Source of the DNA: Taeniopygia guttata
Lineage: Eukaryota; Chordata; Aves; Passeriformes; Estrildidae
Direction of reading: 5' to 3'
NCBI RefSeq assembly: GCF_048771995.1
Contig: NC_133063.1
Span: forward strand, 73,488,514-73,552,513
DNA: 64,000 nucleotides
The position numbers and the translations under genes were made by a program. This document shows, in pieces, positions 56,101-64,000 of the stretch (position 1 is its first letter; the number at the start of each line of letters is the position of its first letter). The notes below the pieces were generated by a model, which saw only the letters and a list, made by a program, of their open reading frames with translations, was not told the origin of the DNA and made no database searches.

Positions 56101-59100
56101 TTTCTGAAACAAAAATGTACAAGAAGAAAAACGCTGGTTTTGTGTGATGTTATATTTTTTCTTAATAAACATCTTTCCTCTACACTCAGCATACAATCAT
56201 ATAAGGAATTTTGTACAGATTGGACAAGTTAGGAAGATTAAGATCTTCTCTCTAGTGTTTCAGAAATGTTCTTCCTTGAATGACTCTGCATTATAAAAAC
56301 ATCTACAAAATAGTAACTTATACTGAACAGGAGTAATAATTCACAAGTCTTAACATAAGGAGCAACACAGTTGACGATGAAGAAGCTTTATATTAAGTAA
56401 AAACTCACAAGTCACCCTCTGAAAGACATGATGGTTTCACCAACTTGGGTCTCCCTCTTGGTTTTGGAACTTTTACTTCAGAAGCTAGTAGTTATACAGA
56501 AATAACAGGTTAGTCCACAGCCACCATCTGTTTCTTGTCTATGTCTCAAGATACTTACTCAACAGACATAACCATGTTTAAATAAAAATATACATCCTTA
56601 CTTTGTTAATGAACAGAATTCAAGTTAATTGAGTACCAAACTTAACTGAGATCTCTTTGAAAAGTTAAAGTGTTGGCAGTTTTTTTAGCTGACTGGTGAA
56701 TTAAAAAAAACTTCACTGGTTTCTAGCCACAGGCTCTGGCTAGTAATTCTTATGCTTTTTGCAATCTGCGTAGTTGCAAATGTGAAACGTTTCACATGTT
56801 GCATAACTAAGATGAATCTTAAATTAGATGAGAAACCTGACATTAGAGAATGAAAAGCAGTCACTTATGTCTACATTCATAGTTTGTTGTCCACTAGTTT
56901 TACTCGTATCTTGGGGTTTCCATCATTTTTCAGGCTAACAAATCACTGTCAAGAAGTTCTGTCACCACACTACAGTGCAGATCAAATATCTACACTTCCT
57001 CAGATTCACCATATTGATAGGAGTAAGATAAACAGCCTGCCTTCTTGGCACTTGTGTACCTCAAATGCTTGTCCAGTACCACAGTGACTATGTTGTCAGG
57101 AAACCTAATATTCAGTTTTAAACTCTTGTTGGTCTTAGCACAGAGCATGTTTAAGCATCCTATCAACAACAAAGAAGGCTGCATTGTATACCCTCCAAAA
57201 ACGTTTTTCTTATAGGAGGTAAAAGCATATCTTATGGATGTTTTCCTGCTCTTACTGACAGTAGTTAGTCAAAACCAGCAAAAAATTGTAAAGAAAAAAC
57301 CACAAATATTAAAAACGCATATTTAGTACATGTAATGAAATGACATAGGGGGGTGAATTAATAATTAATTTCCTCACAGTTTCCATAGCAAAAGTGCCTG
57401 AAGTCTATTTAATTGTGGTCCCACTATTTTTGTATTGTCAGCAGATACAGAGGACTATAAAATATTTGTTTCCCTGACTAGGTGCTCATACAATGTACTT
57501 AACTGCTGCAAGAACTGTCTTCCAAAGCAGTAATTAGTGATCAAGAATATCTGCAAGCTTACCATTAAAGTGACAATAGATCATTGCTATTTTGAAAGAA
57601 ACAGGCACTACAGAATTATTACCAAATGATTCTAACAAAACATTCCAAAAAATCAGTTATATTTTCTTTTTATTTGCCTATAAATCAACACACTTTCTTA
57701 AACATCTTTTGGAACAAGTCTCTTCAGCTCTTATTTTTGTTTTTCTTGCGTTCTGAACTCCACCTACAATCTCCTTGTCCCTCCAGTTCTCATCTTTGTG
57801 TTTTTTATGTGTGAGATCGTCTAACTCTATTGTAGTATTTTATAGACCGTTAATACAAACCTTTATGTAGCAAACCTGCCAGAGAGCTCTTATCATATAT
57901 CTACACAAAGAAGACTGACCTATTCTAAAAGATAATACTTATAAACCAGTCTTTAATTTAGAAGACTAAACATTAATACTAACAATCTAAATCCATTCAT
58001 GTCCTGAACTCATCAATTTGAGATGTTTTCTCACTACAATCTATTAGTAAAATCTGCCATAAGCATTCAAAAATACACTGTAGTACTTCAGAGGAAGGAG
58101 ATAATTCCCTGACTAGTTCTACTAAAATATTTCTGTGGTGAAAGAAATGAAATAATTATTCTGAAGTTACCTGCTGGTCTTCCTCTTTTGGGGCTTACTT
58201 TTGGAGACACTGGCCCAGTAACTGTTGCTGCCCCTGCTGCTGCTTCCTCAGCTTCAGCTTGTTTTTCAGACTAATTTAAAGAATAAATTCCACCAGTGAA
58301 AAAACACATGGCACCAATATCTCAATTCCTTTCTCAAATAAACACCTTTAAATTCTGGAAATATGTTATTATGCAATAGCTTGTGCACACAAGAAAGTAT
58401 CTGAACTTAGGAACAGGTTATACATAAGTATTACTAATTTTGCACTAATTCCAAATGGAGAAAACAGTCAAGAGCTTAGTGTCCAGGATAAAGGACGACT
58501 AGAGTATATATACAGCATGCTACTTTTCTATGACAAACATACTAAGGTCGAAAGTACCTTCATACTCGCCCCCATCCCTGCTGTCAGCTGTAACTTTACC
58601 TTCATAAGGTTTCAAACACAAAATTAAGATCTGCCCTACTTAATTCTAGTTTTCAGTTGGGTCAGTGCCCTGATCTGGCTGGCTGTGTGACATCAAGAAC
58701 ATTAAGGCTAGTGTATGCTGAGCAAGCAGCATGAATTGTCTTTTTCAAAGTAACTGTATTCTCCCAGGTTGTAGAGACCACAAAAATCACAAATTTGTGA
58801 AAAGTGGAGTATTTCAGGTGCTAGTCCAATGCGATGAAGATGTTAAAAGAAATTTTTCAGAGCTTCAACCCAGGCTATTTTATTAGCAGTTTAGCAACAG
58901 TTTATGTCTTAGTTTTCTTACTTGTAATGAGCTGTTTGGGAAAGACAGGGACTCCATATTCCACATCAAATTAAAAAATATCTGTAAAACACCCTGGGAA
59001 AAATTTCGTTCCTCCAAATCTTTCAGACACTTGAAAGATGTGTCTGAAAGATTTATCAGGAAAGCAAAATTATTTGAAAAGGGGGAGTAGAGTTCAAACA

Positions 59101-62100
59101 CTTATATGTATGCATAATCTATCATTAAAAGAAATAACACCCAGTATTATCACATCAAAAAAATTCCAGTACTGTAAAGTAACTAAACATATTGTTACCT
59201 TTCTTTTTCTTCCTCTTCTAGCAACTTTAGGAATAGAAGCATCATTTGTTTTCACCACATCCTGTGAAGATTAAAAATGTTCCTAAGAATCTTAATAAAA
59301 CTAAGATATATTTAATTTATTCTACTTTTTTACAAACTGAAGCCTCTATCACACAATTTAGACAAGAATCTTGAACATGAAGAGACTGCATGCTTTTAAA
59401 TTATTAAAATATAAAGTTATTAGACATTAGGAAGGAATTCTTTACTGTAAGGGTGATGAGGCACTGGAACAAGTTGCCTGCAGAGGTTGTGTCTGCCCCA
59501 TCCCTGGCAGTGTTCAAGGCTAATGTGGATGGGGTTTTGAGCAGCCTGGTCTAGGAAAGGGTATATGTGTCAATGAGAAGGGGGTTAGAACTACGTAATG
59601 TTTAAGGTCTTTTCCAGCCCAAACCATTCTATGTTTCTCTGATTATCCGATACCTAGGACTTATTCCTGAGAGATTAAAAAAAACTTAAGTACTAAATAA
59701 GATTCTGTTCTAAATAAAGATGCTGTGTAGTGATGTTGTAGCCTGTTTGGACTCTTTACTTGGTGTTTAAGAGATATATAAGTGATAAAATACAGTCTTC
59801 CAACTGTTTTAATTGAACTTAAAGACAAATCAGACTAGAAGTTTCCTCTCTGATGAAAACTTCAGTTTCTGGGATCTTCAGTGAGAAGTATAAATGTGTC
59901 TGAAAACACAGAAAGTTTTACATAAACAGCTCCTGAAACTGTCACAGTAGTAATAATTGTAGTCTTATTACTCAGTAATAGAGCTACAGCAATAAACATA
60001 ATATTATCATGTTCTCTGTGACACAGAATAAAGCTCTCACGTACTTCTTTACTGGTTTTGTCAGAAGGTAGATCATCTTCCTTTGAAGTATCCATCTCTT
60101 TTTCTTCTGCTTCAGCTTCTGTAGGCAAGTTATTATCCCCTTTAGGGGATAACTGCAAAGTAAGTCAACAGAGGATAAAAAATGCATTAGAAAGTATTTT
60201 ATAGTGAAAAGAGAACATGCTAATTGCCATCAGGCTGCTCTTCCCCTAAAGTAGTAGGTATGCTCATTTCTTAGGTGCCCATTAAAAGCCTAATCATACT
60301 AGACTACTTCCTCTTATGATGAAGGGTCAAGGAGCTGGGCTTGTTCAGCCCCAAAAAGAGATGACTAAGAGGGGACCTCATCAACGTGTAGAAGTGTCTG
60401 GAGAGAGGCTGCCAGGAGGATGGATCCAGGCTCTGCTTGGCAGTACCAAGCAACAGCATAAAAGGCAATGGGCACAAACTGATGCACAGAAGTTCCACCT
60501 CAACGTAAAGAAGAACTTCTTTACTGTTCAACGACCAAGCACTGCAAAAGATTACTCCAAGAGGTTGTAGAGAATTTCTCCCTGGAGATATTCATGAACA
60601 CTCTGGACACAATCCTGTCCAATGTCCTCTGGGATGACTCTGCTTGAGCAGAAAGGTGAGCTAGACTAGGTTCTTTCCAGCCTGACCCATTCTGTGATTC
60701 TGTGAGAATAACCCTTCAGCCTGTTAAGGATACCTGTTGTGGCTGTGCTTCTTCACCAGTTCTTATGCAACTGCTCACTGACAGAGCATGGGAAACTGAA
60801 AAGTCCTTGATTTAGGGTAAACACTACTTGGCAAAAGCTGAAACATCAGTGTATTGCCAACATTTTTCTCATACTAAATCCTAAACACAGCACTGCACCA
60901 GCTATAAGAAGAAAACAAACCCTATCCTAGCTGCAACCAGGTCAAATTGTAAACAAACCACAAGTAAGTTGTTTTATCATTTGTGAGATTGTAATTTATG
61001 CACTTTTCCTTGTTTTGTTGTGGTTTTTTTTTAAACCTTTAAAATACTAGTTTTGGTTTTGGGAAAGCAGTTAGAACTTGAAAAATCAAGCATTTGTAAT
61101 TAATTACTTGAAATTAATCAACATTTCCTTGCAGCCTATATATCTGCATGTCTTTTAGATTATCAGTTCTCCCAATTTGAATACTATTGTCTTGTCCCAC
61201 TTTCAAGAGCCTTTTTTAAAATTTCAACACTAAACAAAGCAACATCTACACAGTTTTTCTAATTACATGAAGACATGTAACATCACTGCATCTTTTTACA
61301 GATTACAATTTTAAGACAGAAGAACTATTGGTTCACTAAAAGGAAACCATAGTACAAGGACTGATTAATTGAATGTTATAGCTACATTACTATACATAAT
61401 ATATAAAAAAAAAGAAATTTGCTCAGTTTTTTGGCTTAAGATGACTAATTAGGCAATTCTATAGAAAAGGACCCAGTCAGGATCTTCCATTCCATCTTTA
61501 TGTTTAAATGGCCCTATGTCTCCTTGTTTTTCTTACACTGTGCCAGCACTGAGCTGCCTAGAAGCACTTTTGATGAGAAACATGAAGCTTAAGTTATTGG
61601 CATCCCCACTAGCACATGTTGCTTGAGGCATAAATTCAGAGTGAAGCAAACTGATTAATAATTCAGTCCAGTTTAAAAGTTTCCCCCTCACAGTAGCAAA
61701 TGAAAAGAACAAATGCATTTATAAACAGCATGCATAAGCAAGAGCAGCATTGGTTTGCTAACATGGTCAGGAAATTACGTGTTTCAAAGCACTGTTAAGG
61801 TATAGCAAATAGAACCCAAATCACCCTCACATTCCACACTTGCAAGTACTAAAATAAGGAACTCTAGTCAATAAGAAGTCGGGAGAAATAAACCATCAAT
61901 AATTCTGCAGATTCCAACTCACCAAAAACATTCTCAACACCATCAGTATACAACCAGTAGATTAATTTTTTTCCCCCTCCAAAGAACTTTTTTGCTCTTG
62001 AATAACCAAGCTATTACAGCTACTGGACACTAATCCTATTAGTATCTGACACATCGCAAATTCTGCAGTTGCAATTGTACTGCAGAATACTGCAGTACAA

Positions 62101-63335
62101 AAATACTGCAGTTGCAATTTTCTTCAGTACTGAAGAAAAGCCAGCAACACCTACAGAAAAACTGCATTAGATCTTGGCAAATAATCAAAATGGAAACAAA
62201 GGTGAAGAGTAAAGGCAAGTCTATTCAAAATAGTCTGACATATAATTTAAGGCCACTGCTCATCACATTGAGTAGTAATTTCCAGAAATGAGTTACAAAT
62301 AAATGAGATACTATAAATGTCAATCCCACCTGCATGACAATTTTTGTCATTTTAGAATTCTATTCTTAAAACCACAGAGAAGAATTGACAACACACAGTA
62401 TCTCTCTCATGCCATATGAGAAATATCCCCATATAAACAAAGCATTCAAGAATAGAGAAAAGTTCAAAGCAGTGTACTACTGAATCATTTAATGTACAGT
62501 AAGCTTGGAAGCTTTACCTCTCACAGTATAAACTATGTACTGCACCAGCAAATTGAAACCATTATTTTTAAGACTGAAATTAATTTCATTTTGGAAGGTT
62601 ACTAAGGTATGCACACATTTATATAGCAAAGAAGCTAAACTCTGTGTAAACTACTGCATACTGATTCTCACTTAAGAGCTGAATTGATACAGCTGTGAGA
62701 TTCTCTATATCCCAAGTAGTTCATTAAGGGTATGGTCTAATTAAAGCTGATTCTTATAAACCTTTTCTGGCAAACACACTTAAGTACCCTTTTACCCATG
62801 AGAGATCCTAATGGTGTGTTCTACTTTTCAATATAAATGATCACAATTGAAAGTGAATAATACCTGTCTATAATATGAAAAAGTCTTCAAAAACAGAAGG
62901 GGAAAAGTTAACCTAATTCTTGATAATAATTATAATTTCCAACTTCTCTTGCATAGGAAGTACTGTATGACTTTAGTTTGTATTGTAATACAGAAACACA
63001 CACTGCTAAAGAAATTACTTTTCAAAAAACATATAGAGGACTGTAGAAAGAAAACAGAAGGACAAAAGTAATACTGTAAGTACATTTGAAGAGAAGCAAA
63101 CACAGGCAAGTTACAAAATTAAACAGTTGTTAGTTTAAAGTATTTAAGTAAAGACTTGGCATATAGTTTGCACTTGAAAATATTTCTGGCAGAACAAAGC
63201 AGAAATTCAATCACTTACTTTTGGGACAGAACATTTTTTTCTTTTGGCTCCTGCTTTTTCTTCACTCCCCTCCGCAGGCTCCTGACTGCTTTCTTCAACA
63301 GTCTCATTGATAGGAGTGTTAATGGCTGGATGGGG
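41099..63335 (-). CDS. PSIP1: PSIP1 / LEDGF (p75-type), 3' 13 coding exons; 5' end outside window
   Basis: Nuclear chromatin protein: its PWWP domain reads H3K36 methylation and its C-terminal integrase-binding domain (IBD) tethers partners such as MLL-menin, JPO2, PogZ and lentiviral integrase. Coding exons in transcript order: 63219-63335, 60045-60152, 59199-59261, 58171-58270, 56409-56484, 55333-55558, 54603-54721, 52296-52351, 51249-51319, 46957-47058, 46058-46277, 43147-43258, 41099-41162; all GT-AG with matching phases, 477 codons then TGA. Fragment landmarks: NLS RRGRKRK (90-96), AT-hooks SPKRGRPA (122-129) and VPKPRGRPK (135-143), highly charged KEEEK/KKEGKKE segment (about 155-230), IBD (about 291-373; S291 corresponds to human S347 without gaps to position 408). 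PWWP exons lie upstream, beyond 64000. Coding sequence appears intact. Confidence 0.97.
41163..43146. other. PSIP1 last intron
   Basis: Unique AT-rich sequence with a short TTG run at 42230-42248; no repeat element recognised. Confidence 0.5.
43147..43258 (-). CDS. PSIP1: PSIP1 coding exon, penultimate
   Basis: Encodes [37 protein letters not shown]; human GSKTLNGGSDAQDGNQPQH. Acceptor TTTTAAAG, donor GTAAGT. Confidence 0.95.
43259..46057. other. PSIP1 intron holding a solo LTR
   Basis: Unique sequence apart from the LTR at 45175-45703 and a T/G-rich run at 45739-45778. Confidence 0.5.
45175..45703 (+). mobile_element. Solo LTR, ERVL-like avian endogenous retrovirus (fossil)
   Basis: Forward copy of the same LTR family as 8393-8929: TGTGTTGGTTTTGGCTGGGG start, GGGGCTGTGTTCTGGATTTG, CTGACCAAAGGGATATTCC, ATGGCATCATGCTCAGTATG, a CCATTAAACTGTTTATTTCC polyadenylation region and an end near GGTTAAAGTGCAACA. 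About 529 bp. No internal region; flanking pentamers (AACAT and ATGGT) do not match, so no clear target duplication. Moderately old. Confidence 0.8.
46058..46277 (-). CDS. PSIP1: PSIP1 coding exon, C-terminal half of the IBD
   Basis: Encodes [33 protein letters not shown], then [17 protein letters not shown] and EKEKDQTG, residues 347-419. Contains F350, equal to human F406, a key IBD contact. Confidence 0.96.
46400..46895 (-). mobile_element. Old CR1 LINE fragment, reverse, with internal A23 run
   Basis: In the intron at 46278-46956: GAGAGGGACCTCAAAAGATC, GATGGAACTCCACCACATCC, GCCCTCCTCTGGGCCCTTTC and CTGGACAAAGTACTCCAATA follow reversed CR1 3' sequence. A run of 23 A at 46577-46599 interrupts it. 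The element ends about 60 bp from the exon at 46957. Confidence 0.8.
46957..47058 (-). CDS. PSIP1: PSIP1 coding exon, IBD centre
   Basis: Phase 0 at both ends, 34 codons: [34 protein letters not shown]. Nearly identical to human. Confidence 0.97.
47059..47724. other. PSIP1 intron, part between IBD exon and CR1
   Basis: AT-rich sequence, then a pyrimidine-rich stretch (47520-47720) that I cannot assign; it may be diverged CR1 3' UTR. Confidence 0.4.
47725..51010 (-). mobile_element. Nearly full-length decayed CR1 LINE, reverse, interrupted by an LTR
   Basis: Reading from the 3' side (left): C-terminal ORF2 (CAGCTCTCTTGGCTCC, CATCTTTGTGGCCCTTTGCT), reverse transcriptase (AGACAGTGTCAAAAGCC, TTTGCTTTCTTCCCGTCCTC), linker (CAGCAGCAGGCCCACATTTT), endonuclease (CAGTCACTGCAGCCAAGGTT; minus-strand peptide [15 protein letters not shown] near 49800, the conserved SDH region decayed) and ORF1/5' end (minus peptide [18 protein letters not shown] near 50620, resembling the RDGIHLTRRG motif of bird CR1 ORF1). 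About 2.7 kb excluding the inserted LTR. Many breaks; old and inactive. Confidence 0.85.
47846..48440 (-). mobile_element. Solo LTR (6 bp TSD) nested in CR1 (fossil)
   Basis: A 595 bp insertion beginning TGCTGCATCTCC and ending CAACTCCACA on the plus strand, with TG...CA termini and a perfect 6 bp duplication CTACAG at 47840-47845 and 48441-48446. The CR1 text resumes directly after it. On the minus strand it has CATTAAACTACGG as a likely polyadenylation region. No internal sequence. The 6 bp duplication fits ERVK/betaretrovirus-like elements, as known for that group; family assignment is inferred. Younger than the CR1 it interrupts; contains a run of 14 G. Confidence 0.82.
51249..51319 (-). 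CDS. PSIP1: PSIP1 coding exon, IBD start
   Basis: Encodes [20 protein letters not shown] plus IDNL. Includes the Ile-Asp pair equal to human I365/D366, the main integrase-loop contacts. Confidence 0.97.
51320..52295. other. PSIP1 intron
   Basis: Unique sequence with no recognised repeat. Confidence 0.5.
52296..52351 (-). CDS. PSIP1: PSIP1 coding exon, basic linker
   Basis: Encodes [18 protein letters not shown] between split codons; human QNKDEGKKPEVKKVEKKR. Acceptor TTTTGATAG, donor GTTAGT. Confidence 0.96.
52352..54602. other. PSIP1 intron
   Basis: Unique AT-rich sequence. On the plus strand an unusually long open frame (54049-54591, 180 codons) crosses part of it without recognisable homology. 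No assignable repeat. Confidence 0.45.
54603..54721 (-). CDS. PSIP1: PSIP1 coding exon, at the p52/p75 divergence point
   Basis: Encodes [39 protein letters not shown] and two bases of Leu. In mammals the short p52 isoform departs from p75 at the end of this exon. Confidence 0.95.
54722..55332. other. PSIP1 intron
   Basis: Unique. A 23-base segment at 55308-55330, directly downstream of the next exon's donor in transcript sense, is repeated exactly at 59051-59073. Confidence 0.5.
55333..55558 (-). CDS. PSIP1: PSIP1 coding exon, charged region
   Basis: Largest exon in the window: [72 protein letters not shown]. Matches the Lys/Glu-rich segment of human p75 including the acidic SDSEEE patch. 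Confidence 0.97.
56409..56484 (-). CDS. PSIP1: PSIP1 coding exon, second AT-hook
   Basis: Encodes [24 protein letters not shown], between split codons. PKPRGRPK is the second AT-hook-like DNA-binding motif. Confidence 0.95.
56485..58170. other. PSIP1 intron
   Basis: Unique AT-rich sequence; no repeat or exon recognised. Confidence 0.5.
58171..58270 (-). CDS. PSIP1: PSIP1 coding exon, first AT-hook
   Basis: Encodes [41 protein letters not shown] is the first AT-hook-like motif; the alanine-rich part is variable relative to human. Confidence 0.95.
59016..59073. repeat. 15 bp perfect hairpin fused to a 23 bp copied segment
   Basis: Arms AAATCTTTCAGACAC (59016-59030) and its exact reverse complement (59040-59054) with a 9-base loop; the second arm overlaps by ATTT a 23-base segment (59051-59073) identical to 55308-55330. 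Confidence 0.95.
59199..59261 (-). CDS. PSIP1: PSIP1 coding exon, nuclear localisation signal
   Basis: Phase 0, 21 codons: [13 protein letters not shown] then [13 protein letters not shown] matches the classical NLS of human LEDGF (RRGRKRKAEKQ). Confidence 0.96.
59420..59640 (+). mobile_element. CR1 LINE 3' fragment, forward
   Basis: In a PSIP1 intron, antisense to the gene: TTAGACATTAGGAAGGAATT, GTGTCTGCCCCATCCCTGGC, GGGGTTTTGAGCAGCCTGGT, TTTTCCAGCCCAAACC and CATTCTATG near the tail. Confidence 0.9.
60045..60152 (-). CDS. PSIP1: PSIP1 coding exon, acidic linker
   Basis: Phase 0, 36 codons: [36 protein letters not shown]. Aligns with human EVEEKETSVSKEDTDHEEK. Confidence 0.94.
60310..60705 (+). 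mobile_element. CR1 LINE 3' fragment, forward
   Basis: In the intron upstream of the acidic-linker exon: CTGGGCTTGTTCAGCCCCAA, GAGGGGACCTCATCAACGTG, GAACTTCTTTACTGTTCAAC, CTAGACTAGGTTCTTTCCAG and a TTCTGTGATTCTGTGA tail. Confidence 0.9.
60706..63218. other. PSIP1 intron, remaining part
   Basis: Unique AT-rich sequence containing the palindrome cluster at 62063-62139; no exon or transposable element recognised. Confidence 0.5.
62063..62139. repeat. Cluster of direct and inverted repeats
   Basis: Direct repeat CTGCAGTTGCAATT at 62063-62076 and 62106-62119; between them a hairpin GTACTGCAG (62077-62085), loop AATA, CTGCAGTAC (62090-62098); then a perfect 22 bp palindrome at 62118-62139 centred on CAGTACTG. 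Confidence 0.95.
63219..63335 (-). CDS. PSIP1: PSIP1 coding exon not matched in human p75
   Basis: Phase 0, 39 codons: [39 protein letters not shown]. Acceptor TTTTTATTGAAG, donor GTAAGT. Open, in frame and highly charged like the neighbouring linker, but I find no counterpart in the human p75 protein as remembered. Precedes the acidic-linker exon; the PWWP exons should be upstream of 64000. Confidence 0.85.
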
Positions 63336-64000
63336 CTTCAATAAAAAAACATCAAAAATGAGATCTAAATCCCCTTCTCACCTGTGGTGTATTCCCCAGA
63401 TACATTACTTAAGCATCACATCAAGGAACCCCTTACTAGACGGAAAAGAATATTAAATATGTCATATTTCATTAATTTCCACCGTTTTCAATTTAATCTG
63501 CAACTTATTTATTAAACTTTTAAACTCTAATGCTATAACAACTCATTTTCACATTGCTATACTGCAATGTGAGTATTTTCTTATGCATAATATAACATAG
63601 CTTAACATATTTGAGATAAAAAATAAAAAAAAGGTTTTGTTCATATACAACTTTTGATGCTACTATAAATAAGTGCATTTTAAAATATGCTATAAATCCT
63701 TAGTGATTCAAGTACTTGTTCCTGAAAATGTAAGCAGAAAAAGGATTACAGTAAGATAATTAATGAATTGACACTTAAAACCACAGTAACGGAGGAGATA
63801 CTGCCTAAATTACACTTTTTTCTTCCATTACATTGTGTATGGCTTTCTCCTTCTCATATTCTACTTCAAATAAAGCAGGCAGAACTCCCCTGACTTTTCC
63901 CCCCACCCCCACTGGGGAAGTGGGTTTGGGTTTAAGCCCAATCTATAATGTCCTTTCTACCCTCCAATCTCCAATTCCCTTACTAGCAGTTACAAGCAAC
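63336..64000. other. PSIP1 intron running off the window
   Basis: AT-rich sequence with no further exon seen before the window edge. Confidence 0.5.

Noticed and set aside
59038-59274. Plus-strand frame overlapping the PSIP1 NLS exon
   Set aside because: Antisense shadow of the real minus-strand exon at 59199-59261.
1-64000. tRNA, rRNA, snoRNA, microRNA or CRISPR features
   Set aside because: I saw no B-box-containing cloverleaf, no rRNA text, no spaced repeat array, and no convincing C/D or H/ACA pattern; a covariance-model search would be needed to exclude small RNAs.

Overview
The window looks like a piece of a bird genome, probably a passerine or another neoavian. It is AT-rich, has large introns, and carries many fragments of CR1 LINEs plus solo LTRs of avian endogenous-retrovirus type. 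It contains two vertebrate genes in tail-to-tail orientation: SNAPC3 on the plus strand (complete coding sequence, 9 exons, 378 codons predicted) and PSIP1/LEDGF on the minus strand (last 13 coding exons, 477 codons; the PWWP-encoding 5' exons lie beyond base 64000). The human neighbours SNAPC3 and PSIP1 on 9p22 have the same order and orientation. Every exon below was placed by hand from splice sites, reading phase and remembered human proteins; every exon length agrees with the phases on both sides.

Layout. Bases 1-16480 are intergenic: a 1.3 kb CR1 at 2811-4133, a solo LTR at 8393-8929, a compound heptamer/hexamer repeat at 11955-12127 and a CR1 3' fragment at 15750-16130. A G/T-rich low-complexity tract (16490-16740) runs into a CpG island (16745-17270) that holds the SNAPC3 promoter and exon 1. 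SNAPC3 runs to its stop at 34767; introns 1 and 5 are heavily invaded by CR1 and LTR pieces, and one CR1 tail ends about 22 bases before exon 2. Between the two stop codons (34767 and 41099) lie both 3' UTRs and a 2 kb CR1. PSIP1 occupies 41099-63335 on the minus strand; one intron (47059-51248) holds a nearly full-length decayed CR1 that is itself interrupted by a 595 bp solo LTR with a 6 bp target-site duplication.

SNAPC3 is the zinc-binding subunit of the complex that recognises the proximal sequence element of snRNA promoters. PSIP1 is a chromatin reader and coactivator whose C-terminal domain tethers partner proteins. They are neighbours by synteny; nothing here suggests shared function. 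I found no CRISPR array, tRNA, rRNA, or novel gene system. The most unusual observations are a possible short alternative PSIP1 exon, a template-switch-like hairpin joined to a copied splice-donor flank, the CR1 tail at the SNAPC3 exon 2 acceptor, and promoter-proximal G-runs.
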